Source: Gnetum montanum (lineage: Eukaryota > Streptophyta > Gnetopsida > Gnetales > Gnetaceae). From it: a stretch of DNA of 64,000 nucleotides. The stretch covers positions 96,039 through 160,038 of the forward strand of contig MNCI01038320.1 of NCBI GenBank assembly GCA_015680685.1, in the 5' to 3' direction. Both the position numbers and the translations under genes were made by a program. The notes beneath the pieces were generated by a model. That model saw only the letters and a program-made list of their open reading frames with translations. It was not told the origin of the DNA and did no database searches. Below, piece after piece: positions 11,601 to 21,593 of this stretch (the stretch's first letter is position 1; each line of letters opens with the position of its first letter).

Positions 11601-11998
11601 TAATGCTCTTCATCATAGTCTTTGCTTGAAAGTAGTCATACATAGCTTTTTGAATATCAGGATATGGAAATTTACATACAATAACACCTATTCCTGTTTT
11701 ATTTTCTAATGTCTAAAAAAAATGATGATGTATTTGTGTACCACTTGCAGTAAATTCATGGCTACATACATGACACTTCCATCTTTTTCTTTTACCTCCT
11801 CCACTCCTACAAGTGTCTAATTGTGTTACGAACTGTTTTAATGGAGATTTCAAAATAAATCTACCTTTTGTAAGTGGTTTCAAAATTTTCACATTACACT
11901 CTAAGACATTTTCTTCTTGCAATGCATTTTCCTCCAATAAAGTACTATCTATTTCATTCTCATTACTATCTATGTCTTGAATAGAGCTCGCATTTATA
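8678..11998 (-). pseudogene. hAT transposase pseudogene (BED finger, DUF659, dimerisation domain)
   Basis: Cut-and-paste transposase, read on the minus strand. Order: acidic N-terminus and BED zinc finger with WKCHVCSHEFTASGT and a following HHHF (about 11870-11720). Next NIVKMFYANGLPFKIA (about 11490-11440), DUF659 region with SGYFIIMDGWTD (about 11205-11170) and IIQIITDSAP...HPNIFWTPC (about 11020-10930). Then VKKLIIDARDIQIFICNHH (about 10330-10275), PLHMVAYALNIKWY and PAKWWSLHGGDTPKLQTLA (9660-9350), and ERNWSTYSFIHRIKRNSLT (about 9085-9025), the dimerisation signature. GT-AG splice sites survive: donors after ETR near 10214 and after LLSQ near 9345, acceptors near 9870 and 9112. Stops and frameshifts occur at several places, so it is probably inactive. 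Confidence 0.85.
10437..10912. other. Assembly gap (476 N)
   Basis: Run of N inside the hAT transposase. The 67 bases on the left edge (10370-10436) are repeated exactly on the right edge (10913-10979), which suggests overlapping contig ends rather than missing sequence. Confidence 0.95.
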
Positions 11999-13664
11999 AC
12001 TCTATAAATATTAATGGTAAAAATTAGAAAATGAGATATGACTGCTGCTCTTCACAAAATTTAAAATGAATTCAAAAAAATTACAAATAGATATACTTAC
12101 CAATTGCCCAAATTATTGTGACTAAGGGTATCTATTTTTTTTTTTTTTTTTTTGCTAGCAAAGAGCTTTTAGAAAAATATCTTAAGAGCTTTAACACTAA
12201 AATGTCATTCAATGCAATAAATCTGGAAATGCAAAACAATAATAGAGTCATGGAAAAAATTGAAAATACAAAATAGTGATAAATTTAAAAATAACAAGAT
12301 GAAATTTCAATAAGGAACAGAAAAAAAACTGAAAATCATAGACAAATATATTTAATAACTGAAAAACAGAAATTGCTTCTTTGAATGAAAGAATAAAGCC
12401 CAAGTTAAAGAACAGTGAAAGCAACTTTAATGCATGCAAAAGGGATCCGACCAATGACTGCAAGTAGGGTTTAGTCTGCATAATTCCGATTCTATTCATC
12501 AATCTTTTTTGCTTTGAACAAAAGAAACAAACCAACCAACCCAGAAAAAAAAGTGTCATAACTACAATTAAACTAAAAATCAAATAGAACGTTGTATTAG
12601 AGGCATTAATTAATTAAAGTGAAATATTTTCTAAAAGCTTAATGATAATGCAAAACCACTTAAGTAATCTTTTTTCTAGTATGCCTTCAAAGAGCTACAA
12701 GACACCGATGCACTAAGAACTTAAGCACACTTCAGAAATAAAAACTCAATTATCTAAAACATTAAAGAATGGTCTCGATGAGGTAAGCATTTCATACCAA
12801 ATAAAAAGTTGTTCCGAAATTGTTAAATGATGAAAAGTATAATAAATATTTAGCCAAGAGAATCTGTTCTCTTTCCGCTAAAATCTCCCATCTGTTTTCT
12901 TTAAGCGTTCGCCCTAACATTAAAATCTGCAACATCAAATAAAGATAGGGACAAAAAATTTCTGATATTCAGTTGCACCATTAATCTTGTTGTATTTAAC
13001 CAAAGTACGAAACAAAAAGGAAAAGTTCTGAAAAATAGAAGGAATTGAACGATCAAAAAAAATGATTCAAGAAGAACCTCCAAATATTTTATCTCGAAAA
13101 AATTTTAATCAAACATGAAAAAATTGACAAAATCTTAAAAGAACCTTAAAGAAAAAAATTATTGAACAAAACTAGTAAGCGAGATGATTTTTTTTATGTA
13201 AAACAAGAAAAATGCTCATCTCCTTCTTCGTCACTGCCTGCAGATGTGGTGAGATACTAAGAAAATTGAAAGATGAAACAAAGAATTTCAAAGCTGGAAG
13301 AGAGAAATACAAGCATTAGGTTTTACTACAGGATCTTAAGGTGTTTGGAGAGTCTGGCAGCAATAGAAGCATCCAATTCCCTACGAATGGCGGAGTAGGA
13401 GTGTCTGTCAATAAAAGGTGTTGAACGCGGATGCAATTTGTAGTAAAAATAGGTAAGATTGGACACGATTTGTAGGTAAAAATAGGTAAGATTTTAATGG
13501 ACAATGAATGTTATGGTTGAAAGTTGAAAATCGAGACACCATTGCATGAAAAATTATAATTTATGTACCCAATGCATATTTTACACGCTTCTGTATGTGT
13601 ACCCGAGCGAATGGTTCGTGAAATTTTCTTGGGAATTGTGAATCTCTGGCGCATAGCATTTAAG

Positions 13665-14143
13665 TGTAACACACATTAATGTGTACATGTTTAACATGCA
13701 TTAAGCATTTCCACATTCACATTAACATGTTTAACATGCATTATGCATATTTATGCATATGTTTACGCCTTGGCATTGGGTCTCTTAATGCGTTTAGGCA
13801 TTGGCATTAGGTCTCTTATTTTTTCTAATTTCTCATTGTAACTGATTCCATGGCTTATAAATTTGTTCTTGATGGGGGAACAAAGGCACCACAAATCATA
13901 GCAAAATTGTAGTTCTAGTCCCTTTCACAGATGCTTAGAGGTTGCATACACCATCGTTGCAGAGAGCCAGTGTGAAAGAAGAATTCAAATGCCAAGTTTG
14001 ATTCAAGACATCAATGGCTAGAGGTGAGTTTTATTTGCTTCCACATTATGCATTTTTTGTTATCTACGCATGTTAATTTCATTTACTTATACATTATGCA
14101 TTTCTAGTTATCCATGCATATAAATTTCTTGTTAAATCCAAAA
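13665..14143 (+). repeat. 5' LTR of Copia 1
   Basis: Begins TGTAACACAC. TATA box TATAAA at 13856-13861, followed by a GAACAAAGGCACCA block also present in the 3' LTR. Two copies of a TTTGCTTC...CATGC-type 48-bp unit lie near its end, against four in the 3' LTR. The end is set about 15 bases before the PBS. Confidence 0.75.
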
Positions 14144-14158
14144 ATTTTGTCTTATAAT

Positions 14159-14170
14159 TGGTATTAAAGC
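14159..14170 (+). other. Primer-binding site of Copia 1
   Basis: TGGTATTAAAGC, a decayed form of the initiator-Met-tRNA PBS TGGTATCAGAGC common in plant Copia elements, just inside the 5' LTR. Confidence 0.65.
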
Positions 14171-14839
14171 TTCATCTCTATCTTTGTCTTGATGCCATTA
14201 CTGGTTAGTAAGTGGAATGCCTATTTATGATTATGATGGACATCCCTATAAAATTACTAACCTCTATGGTGTTGGTTTGTGTGGGTTCTTTGTACAAGGT
14301 GTGATAGGTGCCCATTTAGGTGATATTTTGGGGTTTTTTACTATGCAAAAAGTTGCTTTATTTAAAAAATATTAAAAATTTCATAATGTATAGTTTTTCC
14401 TACATAAAATTGTAACTTGTGATTCTTTTTTTTTTCTTGTACGATTAGAGAGTAGCCACAACATCTTTAATTATGCAAAATTGTTAAAAGGTTTTGGATC
14501 ACATATGGAAAATTTAATTGTGATTAATCATATGTAATATAATAAACTTTATCCCATAGGAATTTTTATTGTATTTAATATGATTAATTAGGATGATATG
14601 TTGAATTATTTTTCTTAATTTGTCCATAGGGATTAAGAAAAGGAATATAATTTACCAATTTCATCGTAAGGATATATGAATCTGTTTGAATTAAAATTTA
14701 GCCCATAGGTAGTTTTATGTCATTTGATTTAAATTTTTACAAGATTTACATTGGTAAACATGTCTTTTGATATTTTAACCTCAAATTTAGTGACATAAGC
14801 ATGTTTAATTATGCAATTGTACAACCTGTAGGCTACTCT

Positions 14840-17800
14840 AATTTTAAATGTGACATTCTTGAATTAAAGGGTGATAATTATAAGGTATGGAAGGAGAGAA
14901 TTCTTCTTCATTTAGGCTAGATGGACATTAATTATGCTATTTGTAAGGATGAACCATCTATCATTACAAGAACTAGCTATCCAGATGATATTGGTAATTA
15001 TGAAAAATGGGAGTGATCTAATTGTCTTTGTATCATGTTTATAAAAACCAAGATCTCGACAGTGATCTAATCATCTCTATGTCATGTTCATAAAAACCAA
15101 GATCTCGGCTGGTATGTGTGGTTCACTGGAATAGTATGATAATGTGCACATTTTGTTAAAAGCAATTGATGAACAATTTGAGTCCTCAGAGAAGGTATTG
15201 GCTAGCACCTTAATAATGAAGTTCTCATTCATGAAGCTCACCGAAATTCATGGTGCAGGTGAGCACATCATGCAAATGAGAGATATAGTGGCTCAACTAA
15301 AAGAGGTTGAGATGTCAAAATCTTTCCTTCTACACTACATCTTAAACATGCTCCCACCACAATACAAACCTTTTAAGATTTTGTATAACACACATAGGAA
15401 CAAATGATTAATCAATGAACTAATGATCATGTGTATGCACAAAGAGGGTATACTTGCAATGAAAGTGAAAGAGAGTGTGCATTTGATCATCCAAGAAAAG
15501 AATAAAAACAAGCCAAAGACAAGTGGAAGGTCAAATTGCCTACACAAGCTAATATTAAGAAGGAATCCATATGCTTTTCCTGTAAAAGAAAAGGGCACAT
15601 AAAGAAGGATTATCCTAAATATTAGAAATGGCTTGAAAAGAAAGATACTTAACTCTCACTTGTTTTTTTTTTAATCTAATATGGTTGATGTTGACCATGA
15701 CACATGGTGGATTGACTTTGGTTCTACAATCCATGTTACGAATTCCTTACAAGGGGTGCAAAACCTAAGAAAGCTAGTGGGAAGTGAGTTATACATCTAT
15801 TCAGGAAACAAGATGCAGTCACATGTGAAGGCAATTGGAACATGCAAATTAGTTTTAAGCAGTGGTTTTATTTTAGAGTTGGAAAAGAAAATTTATATTC
15901 CAAGTTTTCCAAGGAATTTAATTTCTGTTTCAAGGCTTGTATCATTGGGATTTTCCTTTAATTTTTCAAACACTATATTCAGTCTATATTATAGATCTAA
16001 ACTTATTTAAAATGGTACATTCACAGATGTTCTTTTTAACCTTAATTTACAAAAGAAGACTTCTTATACTTCTATGCATATTCATGCTAGCATTAAGAGA
16101 TGTGTTATGAATGATGAATCCTCTATGTTGTGGTAATGTAGATTAGGACATATTTATATTGAAAGAATAAATAAGTTAGTAAATGATCGAGTGCTTAGTA
16201 CTCTAGATTTTACTAACACTTGTGTGGAGTGCATAAAGGGAAAGTAGACCAATATGTCAAAGAAAGCTGTTAAGAGAAGTTTAGACATATTAGAGATCAT
16301 ACATATAGATATTTGTAGTCTAGATATGGATGTGTACGGTTAAAATTATTTCATTACCTTTATTGATGACTAATCATGATATATGTATCTCTACTTGCTT
16401 CATAACAAGAGCGAAGCTTTAGATGCCTTTAAGGTGTTTAAGGCTGAAGTAGAGAAACAATGCAGTAAGCAAATAAAGTTAGTGAGATCTGATAGAGGTG
16501 GTGAATACTATGGTAGATATACTAATGATGGACAAGCCATGGTCCATTTGCTGAGTTTCTTCAAGAGCATGGAATTGTTGCCCAATACACAGTGTCTGGT
16601 TCTCCAGACGAAAATGGTATGGTAGAAAGAAGAAATCAAACATTATTGGACATGATGGAGAGTATGCTTGTTAACTTCAAGCTTCCTAAGTCCTAGTGGA
16701 TTGAAGCTCTCAAGATGATAGTGTATATATTAAACTGAGTTCCAAACAAGACTATCACAAAGATATCATTTGAATTATGGAAAGACTGGAAATCAAGTAT
16801 GCAACATATATGCATTTAGGGATGCCCGTCTAAGGTAAAAGTCTATAATCCAAAAGAAAATAGGCTAGACCCAAGGACCATAAGTGGGTATTTCATTGGA
16901 TACACTGAAGAGTCTAAGGGATATAGATTTTATTGCCCATCACATACTACTAGGTTTGTGGAATCAAGAAATGCTAAATTTCTTAAGAATGACTTGATTA
17001 GTGGGAGTAGTAGATCTTGGAACATTGTTTCTGAGATAGATCATATAGATGCTCAACCCACTACTTTAAACAATAGAATAATTATTGCGCACAATATGCC
17101 TAGAGAACAAATGCATAATGAACAACAACTAGTCATTAATGTTCCACAAACTACTAATCAAGAAATAGTAGATCCAGCTAAACAATAGATACTAGAACCT
17201 ATTGAACAGCCTATTGAACATTATGATCCTCAAGAGAATGATAAACCAACATTAATAAGATCTACTAGAGTAATGAAATCAACAATTCCTAGTGACTATA
17301 TGGTGTATCTACAAGAGCTTGAATACAACATAGGAGCTAAAAATGATCTTGAAACATTTGCACAAGCCATGAGTTGTAAGGAATTGAACTTGTGGTATGA
17401 TGCCATGAACGAGAAGATGAACTCTATGTCATCTAATGGAGTCTAGGATCTTGTAAAGTTTCCTAATGGTGTAAAATACATTGGATGCAAATTGGTCTTC
17501 AAGACTAAGAAAGACTCATTGGGAAACATTGAAAGATATAAGGCTAGACTTGTCACTAAAAGGTTCACTCAGAAAGAGGGAATAGATTACAAGAAGACCT
17601 TTTCTCTTATATCTAAGAAGGAATCCCTTCATATTATCATGGCATTGGTTGTCCATTTTGATCTTGAATTACATCAATGAATGTAAAAACAACATTCCTC
17701 AATGGTGATCTAGAGGAAGAGGCTTATATGAAACAACCTAAAGGATTTTCCTCTAGTGATGATGAGCAATTGATATGCAAGCTCAAGAAATCCATATATG

Positions 17801-18891
17801 GATTCAAATAGGCCTCCTGTCAATGGTACTTAAAATTCCATGATATCATCACTTCATTTGGTTTTGACGAAAACATCATGGATCAATGTATATATCAAAA
17901 GGTCAATGGGAGAAAAATTTCTATCCTTGTTCTATATGTGGATGATATTCTTCTTTCAACCAATAATAGTGGATTTCTATACAAGGTGAAACATTTTCTC
18001 TCTAAGAATTTCGACATGAAGGATATGGGTGAGGCATCTTATGTCACTAACATTCAAATTCATAGGGACAGATCTAGATGTATTTTGGGATTGTCGCAGG
18101 AAACTTATATTAATAAAGTTTTAGAGAGCTTTGAGATAAAATATTGTTCACCAAGTATAGCATCCATTGTGAAGGGTGCTAGGTTCAATTTGAATCAGTG
18201 ACCTAGGAATTATTTAGAGAAAAGTTAGATGAACAACATTCCATATGCTTCAACTATTAAAAGCATTATGTATGCTCAGGTCTACACAAGACTTGACATT
18301 ACATTTGCTATGGGAATGTTGGGTAGATATCAGAGTAATCTAGGTATTGACCACTGGAGGGCTACAAAGAAAGTGATGAGGTCTCTTCAAGGTACAAAAG
18401 ATTACATGCTTATGTATAAATGGACTTACACCTTGGAGGTGACTGGCTACTTCAATTCAAGCTTTGTTGGCTATGTTGATTCATGGAAATCAACATCTAG
18501 TTATGTTTTTATGCTAGCTAGAGGATCTATATCCTAGAGGTGTGGAAAGCAAAGTTTGGTTGCTACTTCCACCATGGAGGTAAAGTTTTTTTCTTATTTT
18601 GAGGCTACTTCACATGGTGTATGGTTAAAGAGTTTCATATCAAGGCTTAGAATTATGGATTCTATAAGTACGCCATTAAGAATGTTTTGTGACAATTCAG
18701 CTACTATCTTTATGATTAAGAATAATAAGAGTGGTAGTCGAAGTAAACACATTAATATAAAGTACTTAGCCATAAGGGAATACATTAAGGAAAACAAATT
18801 GGTTATTGAGCATATACACACTAAATTGATGATAGCTAATCCTTTGAGAAAAGAAATGCCATCCAAGTTATTTAAGGATCATGTAGTTTAA
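14840..18891 (+). pseudogene. Copia 1 gag-pol pseudogene
   Basis: Decayed polyprotein in family order. Gag begins near 14850 (ELKGDNYKVWKERILLHLG) and continues at 15144-15407. A zinc knuckle at about 15571-15620 reads CFSCKRKGHIKKDYPKY, so the last Cys is Tyr. Protease at 15681-16010 has DTWWIDFGSTIHVTNS, where the catalytic DSG is DFG. Integrase at 16080-16900 includes VRSDRGGEYYG and a SPDENGMVERRNQT region read across a frameshift. RT at 17492-18201 carries FKTKKDSLGNIERYKARLV and the active site YVDDILL. RNase H at 18229-18891 ends with SKHINIKYLAIREYIKE. Stops and frameshifts throughout make it inactive. A 49-bp tandem duplication at 15012-15109 breaks gag. Confidence 0.85.
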
Positions 18892-19192
18892 ATCGAACTT
18901 GGTTCCATAATGTAATTTCTTATACGTACAATTTTATAGTCTTAATGAAACTCTTATTCAGTTATGCTATTTTCTCATATGTTTTGTGCATATAGTTATG
19001 CGAGAAAATTCACATATGGTGGAACATAGAATGAACATTGGTTTATTCATAAAGCTAGTTACCGTATAAGGCATTACATTTGAGAGATAATGCATTGTAA
19101 TACATAGAAGATAATACTCACATTAAGAGGAACTATTACTATGATTCATGCATTTATTTCTTGAACTCTAGACTTGATTAAATATGGACACC

Positions 19193-19203
19193 AAGTGGGA
19201 GAT
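19193..19203 (+). other. Polypurine tract of Copia 1
   Basis: CAAGTGGGAGA-type purine-rich stretch one or two bases before the 3' LTR start TGTAACAC, the usual plus-strand primer position. Confidence 0.6.
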
Positions 19204-19890
19204 TGTAACACAATTAATACATTTCCACGTTTATGCATATACATTTAACACACGTTATGCATTTCCACATTCACATTAATGTGTTTAACACATGTTATGC
19301 ATGTTTATGCATATGTTAACTTGTCAAGGTGGCCTCCATATCCATTTACACCTTGGCATTGGGTCTTTTAACATGTTTACACATTGGCATTGGGTATTTT
19401 AACGTGGTTACGCATTAGCATTAGGTCCCTTAACGCATTTATCTATTGGCATTAGGTCTCTTATTCTTTTTTAATTTCTCATTGTAACCAATTCTATGGC
19501 CTATAAATTCATTCTTCATGGGAGAACAAAGGCACCATGAATCATAGCAAGATTGCAGTTCTGGTCCCTTTTGACAAATGCTTAGAAGTTGTATACACCA
19601 TCGTTGCTGTAGAGCATCGATATGAAAGAAGAATCGAAATGCCAAGTTTAATTTAAGGTATTAATGGCTAGAGATCAATTCCATTTGCTTCTGCATTGTG
19701 CATTTCTAGTTATCTATGCATGTAAATTTCATTTGCTTCTAGATTGTGCATTTCTAGTTATCTATGCATGTAAATTTCATTTGCTTCTAGATTGTGCATT
19801 TCTAGTTATCTATGCATGTAAATTTCATTTGCTTCTACATTGTGCATTTCTTGTTACCCATGCATATAAATTTCTTATTCAATCCACAAA
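19204..19890 (+). repeat. 3' LTR of Copia 1, expanded
   Basis: Same start (TGTAACAC) and TATA region (TATAAA, 19502-19507) as the 5' LTR, but about 200 bp longer. The extra length comes from additional copies of a short TTGGCATTGGGTCTTTTAAC-type unit in U3 and two additional 48-bp units in the downstream part. It ends ...AATCCACAAA before TTAAG. Confidence 0.75.
19682..19873 (+). repeat. 48-bp tandem repeat, four copies, in 3' LTR
   Basis: Unit starts at 19682, 19730, 19778 and 19826, each beginning CATTTGCTTCT and containing CTATGCATGTAAA or a variant. Because 48 is divisible by 3 the array stays open as a 16-residue repeat (KFHLLLDCAFLVIYAC), which is probably not translated. Confidence 0.85.
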
Positions 19891-19895
19891 TTAAG

Positions 19896-21267
19896 TGTTT
19901 CTCCATTGGTGGTGGTGGTGGGTAGGTACATCATGTGCCACTATTTTAATTAAATTTGATCTAGAGCGGAACTTGAACACTTGGTAGCCAAATGAGATAG
20001 CTACTATTCATTTTCTTGCTACAGTTCAAACGTCTCTGCCCAAACGCTAAAACCAAGGGAGAAAATAAAAGAGATTGCATAAAAGAGGCAACCATAGTCA
20101 TAATTTGGGATTTGGAGAAGAAGTGAATCAAAGCCAATTACTAATTGCTGATGGAGCCTAGCTAATTTGGCACACGTTTACGTGCATTCATGCAATGTAA
20201 ACTGCAAATTTTGTAACTTCGAAAGGTAAGACAAAGCATACAAAGTAGGAACATTGGATCAGCAATTCATGAGGGGAGGTAGGCCTTCAGCATTTTTTGT
20301 CCTAGTAAAGTGAAATGAAGTGAGAAGCATAAGCACATGTGCATGGATCACGGATTGCTGGATGGCATATTTGCATTGATTGGTGTTTTGAGATTTGGAG
20401 ATGTCTCTCTTCTTTGTAGGTCCATTTGGTCAATTTTTACGCTCTATTGTTGTTGCTGTTGCTGCACTTATGGTCTATAAGTAAAAATAATAAGAATGTT
20501 ATGTTGTCCCACTGTGCCAATTCCCAGGCATCCCATTGTACATTGAAAATGGCTAGAGACATGGATTGCATTGTGTTTTGTACAACAAGGCAGTCTGTGT
20601 CTATAAAACTGTAACTCTTCTTCGTTCCCTTCCCTGTCCTTACTTTCCCTTCCCTGCTGCAAAAGTAAGAGTGCTGCAGAACAGTGTATAGTAGCAATTG
20701 AGTTTTGGGTGGGCATTTGTTAGCGATTTGTTTAGCTTCGGCCTCATTTTAGGCACCCCAATTTGCCCAGACCTTACCATGCAACTGATTGCTTGCAACA
20801 CAATTACCAACCTATTGTGGGTTTAAATCCTTGCTATTATTAGCAATGCATTTTTTACTGGGTTCAAATCCTTTATTGAAATTCCTAGCACTGTTGATGT
20901 TGCAATTACACTGACCAAATTTTTGTTGATGTTGGAAGCCAAGATTTTTACCAGAGACTCAAAGCAAATGCCTTGTGGGTTTGAAATTTTAAACCCTCAA
21001 AGTCACTGCTATTGCTCCACGTGTCAAATAATGTAGAGAAGTTTCTTAAGAATGGGATTACTTATTACCAACCTTGGATTACGACAACAAGGAGGGGAGA
21101 AGGTACAAAAGACATGGTCAGCTTTGTTGGCCATGATAAAACAAACAATTATGAAGTGGCAGATCATAGCAATGAATTAGCATTTATTATTCATGAACTA
21201 CATTTTCCATTTCTACCATCCAATAGGTTTAGAATTTTCCCTAAAAATGAGATAAGACTTCCAAACA
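19896..21267. other. Unassigned spacer between two Copia elements
   Basis: No gene recognised. GGT-repeat near 19909. Overlapping open frames at 20426-20716 on both strands have no motif. Between 20818 and 20990 the phrase GTGGGTTTAAATCCT recurs in three variants, resembling a pol III B-box but without an A-box. The 87-codon ORF at 21012-21275 runs into the next LTR and matches no family I know. Confidence 0.3.
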
Positions 21268-21523
21268 TGTTGTGAAGATATATCTCAGTTAATTTTAAAT
21301 GTTTCTAATTTTGTAACCCTAGATGTGGCTATTTAAGTCTATCTTGGGATCAGTCATATACACAAGAGTAGAGAGTTGAATGTTTGTGACTTCTGAGAAA
21401 TACAATAAAGCTTGCTATTATTGTTTTTGGTTTTCTACATCTACATAAGAAGATTAAGTTGTTAACTCTATGAGAAGGGACCTCCCTCATCTCAATTCAA
21501 ATCCCTCATATATCCCCTTTGCA
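21268..21523 (+). repeat. 5' LTR of Copia 2
   Basis: Starts TGTTGTGAAG and ends ...CCCCTTTGCA. Contains a TATTTAAG TATA-like box near 21330 and AATAAA at 21404-21409. The PBS lies seven bases beyond the end. Confidence 0.7.
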
Positions 21524-21529
21524 TAACAG

Positions 21530-21541
21530 TGGTATCAAAGT
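21530..21541 (+). other. Primer-binding site of Copia 2
   Basis: TGGTATCAAAGT, one or two changes from the initiator-Met-tRNA PBS TGGTATCAGAGC, adjacent to the 5' LTR. Confidence 0.75.
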
Positions 21542-21593
21542 CAAGTTCATAGTTCATGGAAGTGTTGCACATCATGCACACAAAGTTTACAAA

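Larger units (their letters stand above)
8445..13656 (-). mobile_element. hAT DNA transposon, 5.2 kb, decayed
   Basis: Bounded by a perfect 8-bp duplication CATTTAAG (8437-8444 and 13657-13664). The ends are imperfect inverted repeats: left CTATGCATCAAAAGAATCC, right (complement) CTATGCGCCAGAGATTCAC. Both subterminal regions share a GGGTAC core followed by a transition-rich block (left about 8511-8522, right about 13598-13609). The minus strand encodes a broken hAT transposase. The 1.6 kb upstream of the transposase (12000-13656) is non-coding with a T run of about 20 near 12129-12150. A 476-base assembly gap lies inside. Confidence 0.82.
13665..19890 (+). mobile_element. Copia retrotransposon 1, full-length but decayed
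   Basis: Two related LTRs (13665-about 14143 and 19204-19890) flank gag-pol relics in plus orientation. TTAAG precedes the left LTR (13660-13664) and follows the right LTR (19891-19895), consistent with a 5-bp target duplication. A degenerate PBS (TGGTATTAAAGC, 14159-14170) and a polypurine stretch (about 19193-19203) sit at the proper places. The insertion lies directly against the right target duplication of the hAT element. Confidence 0.85.

Noticed and set aside
19664-19894. ORF encoding a 16-residue repeat protein
   Set aside because: It is the 48-bp LTR tandem array read in an open frame. The unit length being a multiple of 3 explains it.
20810-20990. SINE or tRNA-like repeats with GGGTTCAAATCC motifs
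   Set aside because: Three B-box-like phrases but no A-box or target duplication; kept only as a note in the spacer.
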